NCBI GenBank assembly: GCA_963580455.1
Contig: OY756967.1
Coordinates: 11,802,501-11,866,500 of the forward strand
Source of the DNA: Euonymus europaeus
Taxonomy: Eukaryota > Streptophyta > Magnoliopsida > Celastrales > Celastraceae
Length of the DNA stretch: 64,000 nt
Direction of reading: 5' to 3'
Under the pieces are notes generated by a model. That model saw only the letters and a program-made list of their open reading frames with translations, did no database searches and was not told where the DNA came from. Shown piece after piece: positions 53,191 through 64,000 of this stretch (within the stretch, counting starts at the first letter, position 1; each line of letters opens with the position of its first letter). The position numbers were made by a program, and so were the translations under genes.

Positions 53191-56100
53191 AGCAACTTCG
53201 GACTATCAAAGTTGCTCGGTGTACACTTTTTATTGTTCTTCTATGTTAAAATTTACAAAAATGAGCTTCCAGGATTTTTTCGATGCCAAAACACCAACTT
53301 TCTATGAAAAATGGACAAAACCGTTAAAAGCTCCTCCATAGAGAGAGTTGAGCAACTTCGGACAATCAAAGTTGCACGGTGAACACTTTTTATTGTTCTT
53401 TTATGTTAAATTTTACGAAAATGAGCTTGCACGATTATTTCGATGCCAAAACACCAACTTTCTATGACAAATGGACAAAACTGTTAAAAGCACCTCCATA
53501 GAGAGAGTTGAGCAACTTCGGACTATCAAAGTTGCTCGCTGTACACTTTTCATTGTTCTTCGATGTTAAATTTTACGAAAATGAGCTTCCGGGATTATTT
53601 CGATGCCAAAACACCAACTTTCTATGACAAATGGACAAAATCGTTAAAAGCTCCTACATAGAGAGAGTTGAGCAACTTCGGACTATCAAAGTTGCTCGGT
53701 GTACACTTTTTATTGTTCTTCTATCTTAAATTTTACGAAAATGAGCTTCAGGATTATTTCGATCCCAAAACACCAACTTTCTATGATAAATGGACAAAAC
53801 CGTTAAAAGCTCCTCAATAGAGAGAGTTGACCAACTTCGGACAATCAAAGTTGCTCGGTGTACACTTTATATTCTTCTACTAAGTCAAATTTTACGAGTA
53901 TAAGCTTTCAAGATTATTTCGATGCCAAAACAGCAACTTTCTAAGACAAATGGACAAAACCGTTAAAATCTCCTCCATAGAGAGAGTTGAGCAACGTCAG
54001 ACCATCAAAACTGCTCGGTGTACATCTTTTATTGTTCTTCTATGTCAAATTTTATGAGTATAAGCTTCCTAGATTATTTCGATGAAAAAATACCAACTTT
54101 CTATGACAAATGGACAAAACCGTTAAAAGCCTCTCCATAGAGGGTGTTGAGCATCTTCAGACAATCAAAGTTGCTCGGTGTACCCTTTTTATTGTTCTTT
54201 TATGTTAAATTTTACGAAAATGAGCTGCCAGGATTATTTCGATGCCAAAACACCAGCTTTCTATGACAAGTGGACAAAATCGTTAAAAGCTCATCCATAG
54301 AGAGAATTGAGCAACTTCGGACAATCAAAGTTGCTCGGTGTACACTTTATATTGTTTTTTATGTTAAATTTTACGAAAATGAGCTTCCACGATTTTTTCG
54401 ATGCCAAAACACCAACTTTCTATGACAAATGGACAAAACCGTTAAAAGCTCTTCCATAGAGAGAGTTGAGCAACTTCGGACTATCAAAGTTGCTCGGTGT
54501 ACACTTTTTATTGTTCTTCTATGTTAAAATTTACAAAAATGAGCTTCCAGGATTTTTTCGATGCCAAAACACCAACTTTCTATGAAAAATGGACAAAACC
54601 GTTAAAAGCTCCTCCATAGAGAGAGTTGAGCAACTTCGGACAATCAAAGTTGCACGGTGAACACTTTTTATTGTTCTTTTATGTTAAATTTTACGAAAAT
54701 GAGCTTGCACGATTATTTCGATGCCAAAACACCAACTTTCTATGACAAATGGACAAAACTGTTAAAAGCACCTCCATAGAGAGAGTTGAGCAACTTCGGA
54801 CTATAAAAGTTGCTCGCTGTACACTTTTCATTGTTCTTCGATGTTAAATTTTACGAAAATGAGCTTCCGGGATTATTTCGATGCCAAAACACCAACTTTC
54901 TATGACAAATGGACAAAATCGTTAAAAGCTCCTACATAGAGAGAGTTGAGCAACTTCGGACTATCAAAGTTGCTCGGTGTACACTTTTTATTGTTCTTCT
55001 ATCTTAAATTTTACGAAAATGAGCTTCAGGATTATTTCGATGCCAAAACACCAACTTTCTATGATAAATGGACAAAACCGTTAAAAGCTCCTCCATAGAG
55101 AGAGTTGAGCAACTTCGGACAATCAAAGTTGCTCGGTGTACACTTTATATTCTTCTACTAAGTCAAATTTTACGAGTATAAGCTTTCAAGATTATTTCGA
55201 TGCCAAAACAGCAACTTTCTAAGACAAATGGACAAAACCGTTAAAATGTCCTCCATAGAGAGAGTTGAGCAACGTCAGACCATCAAAACTGCTCGGTGTA
55301 CATCTTTTATTGTTCTTCTATGTCAAATTTTATGAGTATAAGCTTCCTAGATTATTTCGATGAAAAAATACCAACTTTCTATGACAAATGGACAAAACCG
55401 TTAAAAGCCTCTCCATAGAGGGTGTTGAGCATCTTCAGACAATCAAAGTTGCTCAGTGTACACCTTTTATTGTTCTTTTATGTTAAATTTTACGAAAATG
55501 AGCTTCCAAGAATATTTCGATGCCAAAACACCAACTCTCTATGACAAATGGACAAAACCGTTAAAAGCACCTCCATAGAGAGAGTTGAGCAACTTCGGAC
55601 TATCAAAGTTGCTCGGTGTACACTTTTTATTGTTCTTCTATGTTAAAATTTACAAAAATGAGCTTCCAGGATTTTTTCGATGCCAAAACACCAACTTTCT
55701 ATGAAAAATGGACAAAACCGTTAAAAGCTCCTCCATAGAGAGAGTTGAGCAACTTCGGACAATCAAAGTTGCACGGTGAACACTTTTTATTGTTCTTTTA
55801 TGTTAAATTTTACGAAAATGAGCTTGCACGATTATTTCGATGCCAAAACACCAACTTTCTATGACAAATGGACAAAACTGTTAAAAGCACCTCCATAGAG
55901 AGAGTTGAGCAACTTCGGACTATCAAAGTTGCTCGCTGTACACTTTTCATTGTTCTTCGATGTTAAATTTTACGAAAATGAGCTTCCGGGATTATTTCGA
56001 TGCCAAAACACCAACTTTCTATGACAAATGGACAAAATCGTTAAAAGCTCCTACATAGAGAGAGTTGAGCAACTTCGGACTATCAAAGTTGCTCGGTGTA

Positions 56101-58027
56101 CACTTTTTATTGTTCTTCTATCTTAAATTTTACGAAAATGAGCTTCAGGATTATTTCGATCCCAAAACACCAACTTTCTATGATAAATGGACAAAACCGT
56201 TAAAAGCTCCTCAATAGAGAGAGTTGACCAACTTCGGACAATCAAAGTTGCTCGGTGTACACTTTATATTCTTCTACTAAGTCAAATTTTACGAGTATAA
56301 GCTTTCAAGATTATTTCGATGCCAAAACAGCAACTTTCTAAGACAAATGGACAAAACCGTTAAAATCTCCTCCATAGAGAGAGTTGAGCAACGTCAGACC
56401 ATCAAAACTGCTCGGTGTACATCTTTTATTGTTCTTCTATGTCAAATTTTATGAGTATAAGCTTCCTAGATTATTTCGATGAAAAAATACCAACTTTCTA
56501 TGACAAATGGACAAAACCGTTAAAAGCCTCTCCATAGAGGGTGTTGAGCATCTTCAGACAATCAAAGTTGCTCGGTGTACCCTTTTTATTGTTCTTTTAT
56601 GTTAAATTTTACGAAAATGAGCTGCCAGGATTATTTCGATGCCAAAACACCAGCTTTCTATGACAAGTGGACAAAATCGTTAAAAGCTCATCCATAGAGA
56701 GAATTGAGCAACTTCGGACAATCAAAGTTGCTCGGTGTACACTTTATATTGTTTTTTATGTTAAATTTTACGAAAATGAGCTTCCACGATTTTTTCGATG
56801 CCAAAACACCAACTTTCTATGACAAATGGACAAAACCGTTAAAAGCTCTTCCATAGAGAGAGTTGAGCAACTTCGGACTATCAAAGTTGCTCGGTGTACA
56901 CTTTTTATTGTTCTTCTATGTTAAAATTTACAAAAATGAGCTTCCAGGATTTTTTCGATGCCAAAACACCAACTTTCTATGAAAAATGGACAAAACCGTT
57001 AAAAGCTCCTCCATAGAGAGAGTTGAGCAACTTCGGACAATCAAAGTTGCACGGTGAACACTTTTTATTGTTCTTTTATGTTAAATTTTACGAAAATGAG
57101 CTTGCACGATTATTTCGATGCCAAAACACCAACTTTCTATGACAAATGGACAAAACTGTTAAAAGCACCTCCATAGAGAGAGTTGAGCAACTTCGGACTA
57201 TAAAAGTTGCTCGCTGTACACTTTTCATTGTTCTTCGATGTTAAATTTTACGAAAATGAGCTTCCGGGATTATTTCGATGCCAAAACACCAACTTTCTAT
57301 GACAAATGGACAAAATCGTTAAAAGCTCCTACATAGAGAGAGTTGAGCAACTTCGGACTATCAAAGTTGCTCGGTGTACACTTTTTATTGTTCTTCTATC
57401 TTAAATTTTACGAAAATGAGCTTCAGGATTATTTCGATGCCAAAACACCAACTTTCTATGATAAATGGACAAAACCGTTAAAAGCTCCTCCATAGAGAGA
57501 GTTGAGCAACTTCGGACAATCAAAGTTGCTCGGTGTACACTTTATATTCTTCTACTAAGTCAAATTTTACGAGTATAAGCTTTCAAGATTATTTCGATGC
57601 CAAAACAGCAACTTTCTAAGACAAATGGACAAAACCGTTAAAATGTCCTCCATAGAGAGAGTTGAGCAACGTCAGACCATCAAAACTGCTCGGTGTACAT
57701 CTTTTATTGTTCTTCTATGTCAAATTTTATGAGTATAAGCTTCCTAGATTATTTCGATGAAAAAATACCAACTTTCTATGACAAATGGACAAAACCGTTA
57801 AAAGCCTCTCCATAGAGGGTGTTGAGCATCTTCAGACAATCAAAGTTGCTCAGTGTACACCTTTTATTGTTCTTTTATGTTAAATTTTACGAAAATGAGC
57901 TTCCAAGAATATTTCGATGCCAAAACACCAACTCTCTATGACAAATGGACAAAACCGTTAAAAGCACCTCCATAGAGAGAGTTGAGCAACTTCGGACTAT
58001 CAAAGTTGCTCGGTGTACACTTTTTAT
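53190..58027 (+). repeat. Two tandem copies of a 15-monomer HOR (2,397 bp), built of 8 + 7 monomers
   Basis: The marker gttgcac (in gttgcacggtgaacac) is at 53371, 54649, 55768, 57046 and 58804, giving spacings of 1,278, 1,119, 1,278 and 1,758. So 53371/55768 and 54649/57046 are both 2,397 bp apart. Private markers repeat at the same offset, such as gatccc with ctcaatag and ttgaccaac at about 53,762/56,159, and gctcatcc with gaattgagc. Copy 1 is about 53,190-55,590 and copy 2 about 55,590-58,027. Confidence 0.9.
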
Positions 58028-60460
58028 TATTCTCCCATGTTCAATTTTACGAAAATGAGCTTCCAGGATTATTTCGATGCCAAAACACCAACTTTCTATG
58101 ACAAATGGACAAAACCGTTAAAACCTCCTCCATATAGAGAGTTTAGCAACTTCGGACAATCAAAGTTGCTCGGTGTACACTTTATACTGTTCTACTAAGT
58201 CAAATTTTACGAGTATAAGCTTCCAAGATTATTTTGATGCCAAAACATTAACTTTCTATAACAAATAGACAAAACCGTTAAAAGCTCCTCTATAGAAAAA
58301 GTTTAGCAACTTCGGACAATCAAAGTTGCTCGGTGTACCCTTTTTATTGTTCTTTTATGTTAAATTTTACGAAAATGAGCTGCCAGGATTATTTCGATGC
58401 CAAAACACCAGCTTTCTATGACAAGTGGACAAAATCGTTAAAAGCTTCTCCATAGAGAGAATTGAGCAATTTCGGACAATCAAAGTTGCTCGGTGTACAC
58501 TTTATATTGTTTTTTATGTTAAATTTTACGAAAATGAGCTTCCACGATTTTTTCGATGCCAAAACACCAACTTTCTATGACAAATGGACAAAACCGTTAA
58601 AAGCTCTTCCATAGAGAGAGTTGAGCAACTTCGGACTATCAAAGTTGCTCGGTGTACACTTTTTATTGTTCTTCTATGTTAAAATTTACAAAAATGAGCT
58701 TCCAGGATTTTTTCGATGCCAAAACACCAACTTTCTATGAAAAATGGACAAAACCGTTAAAAGCTCCTCCATAGAGAGAGTTGAGCAACTTCGGACAATC
58801 AAAGTTGCACGGTGAACACTTTTTATTGTTCTTTTATGTTAAATTTTACGAAAATGAGCTTGCACGATTATTTCGATGCCAAAACACCAACTTTCTATGA
58901 CAAATGGACAAAACTGTTAAAAGCACCTCCATAGAGAGAGTTGAGCAACTTCGGACTATCAAAGTTGCTCGCTGTACACTTTTCATTGTTCTTCGATGTT
59001 AAATTTTACGAAAATGAGCTTCCGGGATTATTTAGATGCCAAAACACCAACTTTCTATGACAAATGGACAAAATCGTTAAAAGCTCCTACATAGAGAGAG
59101 TTGAGCAACTTCGGACTATCAAAGTTGCTCGGTGTACACTTTTTATTGTTCTTCTATCTTAAATTTTACGAAAATGAGCTTCAGGATTATTTCGATGCCA
59201 AAACACCAACTTTCTATGATAAATGGACAAAACCGTTAAAAGCTCCTCCATAGAGAGAGTTGAGCAACTTCGGACAATCAAAGTTGCTCGGTGTACACTT
59301 GATATTCTTCTACTAAGTCAAATTTTACGAGTATAAGCTTTCAAGATTATTTCGATGCCAAAACAGCAACTTTCTAAGACAAATGGACAAAACCGTTAAA
59401 ATGTCCTCCATAGAGAGAGTTGAGCAACGTCAGACCATCAAAACTGCTCGGTGTACATCTTTTATTGTTCTTCTATGTCAAATTTTATGAGTATAAGCTT
59501 CCTAGATTATTTCGATGAAAAAATACCAACTTTCTATGACAAATGGACAAAACCGTTAAAAGCCTCTCCATAGAGGGTGTTGAGCATCTTCAGACAATCA
59601 AAGTTGCTCAGTGTACACCTTTTATTGTTCTTTTATGTTAAATTTTACGAAAATGAGCTTCCAAGAATATTTCGATGCCAAAACACCAACTCTCTATGAC
59701 AAATGGACAAAACCGTTAAAAGCACCTCCATAGAGAGAGTTGAGCAACTTCGGACTATCAAAGTTGCTCGGTGTACACTTTTTATTATTCTCCCATGTTC
59801 AATTTTACGAAAATGAGCTTCCAGGATTATTTCGATGCCAAAACACCAACTTTCTATGACAAATGGACAAAACCGTTAAAACCACCTCCATATAGAGAGT
59901 TTAGCAACTTCGGACAATCAAAGTTGCTCGGTGTATACTTTATACTGTTCTACTAAGTCAAATTTTACGAGTATAAGCTTCCAAGATTATTTTGATGCCA
60001 AAACATTAACTTTCTATAACAAATAGACAAAACCGTTAAAAGCTCCTCTATAGAAAAAGTTTAGCAACTTCGGACAATCAAAGTTGCTCGGTGTACCCTT
60101 TTTATTGTTCTTTTATGTTAAATTTTACGAAAATGAGCTGCCAGGATTATTTCGATGCCAGAACACCAGCTTTCTATGACAAGTGGACAAAATCGTTAAA
60201 AGCTCCTCCATAGAGAGAGTTGAGCAACTTCGGACAATCAAAGTTGCTCGGTGTACACTTTATATTGTTTTTTATGTTAAATTTTACGAAAATGAGCTTC
60301 CACGATTTTTTCGATGCCAAAACACCAACTTTCTATGACAAATGGACAAAACCGTTAAAAGCTCTTCCATAGAGAGAGTTGAGCAACTTCGGACTATCAA
60401 AGTTGCTCGGTGTACACTTTTTATTGTTCTTCTATGTTAAAATTTACAAAAATGAGCTTC
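56560..60460 (+). repeat. 11-monomer HOR (1,758 bp), about 2.2 copies
   Basis: Markers repeat at 1,758 bp: gttgcac at 57046/58804, cttcaggatt at 57421/59179, cccatgttc at 58034/59792, and monomers starting 58013/59771. The first copy begins inside copy 2 of the 15-monomer HOR, so this duplication was superimposed on it. Similarity ends near 60,460, where a gaacaaaacc monomer replaces the gaaaaatgg one. Confidence 0.88.
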
Positions 60461-63400
60461 CAGGATTATTTCGATGCCAAAACACCAACTTTCTATGACA
60501 AATGAACAAAACCTTTAAAAGCTCCTCCGTAGAGAGAGTAGAGAAACTTCGGACTATCAAAGTTGCTCGGTGTACACTTTTTATTGTTCTTCTATGTTAA
60601 ATTTTACTAAAATGAGCTTGCAGGATTATTTCGATGCCAAAACACGAACTTTCTATGACAAATGGACAAAACCGTTAAAACCTCCTCCATAGAGAGAGTT
60701 TAGCAACTTCGGACAATTAAAGTTGCTCGGTGTACACTTTATATTTTCTACTAAGTCAAATTTTACGAGTATAAGCTTCCAAGATTATTTTGATGCCAAA
60801 ACATTAACTTTCTATAACAAATGGACAAAACCGTTAAAAGCTCCTCCGTAGAAAAAGTTTAGCAACTTCGGACAATCAAAGTTGCTCGGTGTACCCTTTT
60901 TATTGTTCTTTTATGTTAAATTTTACGAAAATGAGCTGCTTGGATTATTTCGATGCCAAAACACCAGCTTTCAATGACAAGTGGAAAAAACCGTTAAAAC
61001 CTCCTCCGTAGAGAGAGTTGAGAAACTTCGTACTATCAAAGTTGCTCGTTGTACACTTTTTATTGTTCTTCTAAGTTAAATTTTACGAAAATGAGCTTCC
61101 AGGATTATTTCGATGCCAAAAAACCAACTTTCTATGACAAATGGACAAAACCGTTAAAAGCTCCTCCATAGAGAGAGTTGAGCAACTTCGGACAATCAAA
61201 GTTGCTCGGTGTACACTTTATATTGTTCTACTAAGTCACTTTTTACGAGTATAAGCTTCCAAGATTATTTCGATGCCAAAACATTAACTTTCTATGACAA
61301 ATGGACAAAACCGTTAAAAGCTCCTCCATAGACAGAGTTGAGCAACTTCGGACAATCAAAATTGCTCGGTGTACACTTTTTTATTGTTCTTTTATATTAA
61401 ATTTTACGAAAATGAGCTTGCACGATTATTTCGATGCCAAAACACCAGCTTTCTATGACAAGTGGACAAAATCGTTAAAAGCTCCTCCATAGAGAGAGTT
61501 GAGCAACATCGGACTATCAAAGTTGCTCGGTGTACACTTTTTATTGTTCTTCTATGTTAAATTTTACGAAAATGAGCTTGCACGATTATTTCGATGCCAA
61601 AACACCAGCTTTCTATGACAAGTGGACAAAATCGTTAAAAGCTCCTACATAGAGAGAGTTGAGCAACTTCGGACTATCAAAGTTGCTCGGTGTACACTTT
61701 TTATTGTTCTTCTATCTTAAATTTTACGAAAATGAGCTTCAGGATTATTTCGATGCCAAAACACCAACTTTCTATGATAAATGGACAAAACCGTTAAAAG
61801 CTCCTCCATAGTGAGAGTTGAGCAACTTCGGACAATCAAAGTTGCTCGGTGTACACTTTATATTCTTCTACTAAGTCAAATTTTACTAGTATAAGCTTTC
61901 AAGATTATTTCGATGCCAAAACAGCAACTTTCTAAGACAAATGGACAAAACCGTTAAAATGTCCTCCATAGAGAGAGTTGAGCAACGTCAGACCATCAAA
62001 ACTGCTCGGTGTACATCTTTTATTATTCTTCTATGTCAAATTTTATGAGTATAAGCTTCCTAGATTATTTCGATGAAAAAATACCAACTTTCTATGACAA
62101 ATGGACAAAACCTTTAAAAGCCTCTCCATAGAGGGTGTTGAGCATCTTCAGACAATCAAAGTTGCTCAGTGTACACCTTTTATTGTTCTTTTATGTTAAA
62201 TTTTACGAAAATGAGCTGCCAGGATTATTTCGATGCCAAAACGCCTGCTTTCTATGACAAGTGGACAAAATCGTTAAAAGCTCCTCCATAGAGAGAGTTG
62301 AGCAACTTCGGACAATCAAAGTTGCTCGGTGTACACTTTATATTGTTTTTTATGTTAAATTTTACGAAAATGAGCTTCCACGATTTTTTCGATGCCAAAA
62401 CACCAACTTTCTATGACAAATGGACAAAACCGTTAAAAGCCCTTCCATAGAGAGAGTTGAGCAACTTCGGACTATCAAAGTTGCTCGGTGTACACTTTTT
62501 ATTGTTCTTCTATGTTAAAATTTACAAAAATGAGCTTCCAGGATTATTTCGATGCCAAAACACCAACTTTCTATGACAAATGAACAAAACCTTTAAAAAC
62601 TCCTCCGTAGAGAGAGTAGAGAAACTTCGGACTATCAAAGTTGCTCGGTGTACACTTTTTATTGTTCTTCTATGTTAAATTTTACTAAAATGAGCTTGCA
62701 GGATTATTTCGATGCCAAAACACGAACTTTCTATGACAAATGGACAAAACCTTTAAAACCTCCTCCATAGAGAGAGTTTAGCAACTTCGGACAATCAAAG
62801 TTGCTCGGTGTACACTTTATATTGTTCTACTAAGTCAAATTTTACGAGTATAAGCTTCCAAGATTATTTTGATGCCAAAACATTAACTTTCTATAACAAA
62901 TGGACAAAACCGTTAAAAGCTCCTCCATAGAAAAAGTTTAGCAACTTCGGACAATCAAAGTTGCTCGGTGTACCCTTTTTATTGTTCTTTTATGTTAAAT
63001 TTTACGAAAATGAGCTGCCTGGATTATTTCGATGCCAAAACACCAGCTTTCAATGACAAGTGGAAAAAACCGTTAAAACCTCCTCCGTAGAGAGAGTTGA
63101 GAAACTTCGTACTATCAAAGTTGCTCGTTGTACACTTTTTATTGTTCTTCTAAGTTAAATTTTACGAAAATGAGCTTCCAGGATTATTTCGATGCCAAAA
63201 AACCAACTTTCTATGACAAATGGACAAAACCGTTAAAAGCTCCTCCATAGAGAGAGTTGAGCAACTTCGGACAATCAAAGTTGCTCGGTGTACACTTTAT
63301 ATTGTTCTACTAAGTCACTTTTTACGAGTATAAGCTTCCAAGATTATTTCGATGCCAAAACATTAACTTTCTATGACAAATGGACAAAACCGTTAAAAGC

Positions 63401-64000
63401 TCCTCCATAGACAGAGTTGAGCAACTTTGGACAATCAAAATTGCTCGGTGTACACTTTTTTATTGTTCTTTTATGTTAAATTTTACGAAAATGAGCTTGC
63501 ACGATTATTTCGATGCCAAAACACCAGCTTTCTATGACAAGTGGACAAAATCGTTAAAAGCTCCTCCATAGAGAGAGTTGAGCAACATCGGACTATCAAA
63601 GTTGCTCGGTGTACACTTTTTATTGTTCTTCTATGTTAAATTTTACGAAAATGAGCTTCCACGATTTTTTCGATGCCAAAACACCAACTTTCTATGACAA
63701 ATGGACAAAATCGTTAAAAGCTGCTCCATAGAGAGAGTTGAGCAACTTCGGACTATCGAAGTTGCTCGGTGTACACTTTTTATTGTTCTTCTATGTTAAA
63801 ATTTACAAAAATGAGCTTCCAGGATTATTTCGATGCCAAAACACCAACTTTCTATGACAAATGAGCAAAACCTTTAAAAGCTCCTCCGTAAAGAGAGTAG
63901 AGAAACTTCGGACTATCAAAGTTGCTCGGTGTACACTTTTTATTGTTCTTCTATGTTAAATTTTACAAAAATGAGCTTGCAGGATTATTTCGATGCCAAA
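60130..64000 (+). repeat. 13-monomer repeat (~2,078 bp), running off the window
   Basis: About 60,130-61,575 is repeated at 62,210-63,655. Shared rare markers include acacgaact at 60642/62720, a gtcactttttacgag monomer, a tagacagag monomer and one T extra in cacttttttattg, with monomers starting at 61301/63380. After about 63,655 the array returns to the gagcttccacgatttttt monomer seen at 62,37x, starting a shorter repeat that the window end cuts. Confidence 0.85.

Larger units (their letters stand above)
33809..64000 (+). repeat. Satellite DNA array, right block (~160 bp monomer, ~189 copies)
   Basis: This is the same monomer, orientation and phase as the left block. The first unit after the LTR is the continuation of the interrupted monomer, so the two blocks were one array before insertion. 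Variant types overlap with the left block up to about 45 kb. Beyond about 52 kb a partly different set dominates, with ttgcacggtgaacac, ctcgctgtac, aaatcgttaaaag, gcctctcc and tatattgttttttatg, so HOR families change along the array. The array runs off the end of the window. No gene is seen. Confidence 0.97.

Noticed and set aside
139..63571. About thirty short plus-strand open frames of 61-82 codons with near-identical products (beginning MYTFY or similar)
   Set aside because: They are pieces of satellite monomers. The usual TAG in ccatagag is removed by single changes (ccaaagag, ccatggag, acattgag, catacag), which opens the frame into the next monomer. Because 160 is one more than a multiple of three, the frame shifts every unit and soon meets a stop. 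They have no gene context and are not conserved as proteins.
1..64000. CRISPR-like array, because of regular repeats
   Set aside because: The whole 160 bp unit is repeated with no unique spacers, no cas genes are present, and the context is plant-type satellite DNA.

Overview
The window is almost entirely one tandem satellite DNA. About 61.7 kb of the 64 kb is a head-to-tail array of a roughly 160 bp monomer, about 386 copies by arithmetic. My hand-built consensus is 160 bp with about 37% GC. Every monomer runs in the same orientation. I see no cellular gene, rRNA, tRNA or CRISPR array. The short open frames are fragments of satellite monomers or chance frames inside a retrotransposon LTR. 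The only non-satellite DNA is a 2,263 bp insertion at 31546-33808. It begins TGTTGG, ends CCAACA, and is flanked by AAAAA on both sides, which fits a plant LTR-retrotransposon solo LTR, probably Ty1/copia-type. A 160 bp monomer, kilobase-scale higher-order repeats (HORs), CpG-biased variants and a long TG...CA LTR together suggest centromeric or heterochromatic DNA of a flowering plant. The species and the satellite family cannot be named from sequence alone.

Layout. 1-1.8 kb: a block repeated at about 21.8-23.0 kb. 1.8-2.8 kb: a block of about 1.0 kb also found at 12.7, 26.6 and 37.2 kb. 2.9-6.75 kb: two tandem copies of a 12-monomer, 1,917 bp unit. 5.2-11.3 kb: a 22-monomer (3,516 bp) periodicity. 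13.7-15.7 kb: a copy of 8.7-10.7 kb (offset 4,955 bp). 15-19.3 kb: alternating 7- and 8-monomer modules. 19.6-20.9 kb: a 4-monomer tandem. 22.5-26.6 kb: nested 9-, 5- and 6-monomer duplications. 27.3-29.5 kb: a 7-monomer tandem. 25.6-42.9 kb: a 45-monomer (about 7.2 kb) super-repeat whose first copy carries the LTR. 42.4-44.8 kb: a 9-monomer repeat. 45.7-46.9 kb: a 5-monomer repeat. 47.6-52.1 kb: a 14-monomer repeat. 53.2-58.0 kb: a 15-monomer repeat. 56.6-60.5 kb: an 11-monomer repeat. 60.1-64 kb: a 13-monomer repeat.

Nothing here works as a gene system. The interest is in array evolution: nested duplications of many sizes, patches that look like gene conversion, a conserved 9 bp dyad per monomer, a CpG-decay pattern suggesting cytosine methylation, and a solo LTR whose uninserted counterpart is preserved 7.2 kb (net) away. 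I did not find a convincing undescribed functional system. All alignments and period values were made by eye from matching anchor words, so boundaries are good to tens of bases and no percent identities are claimed.
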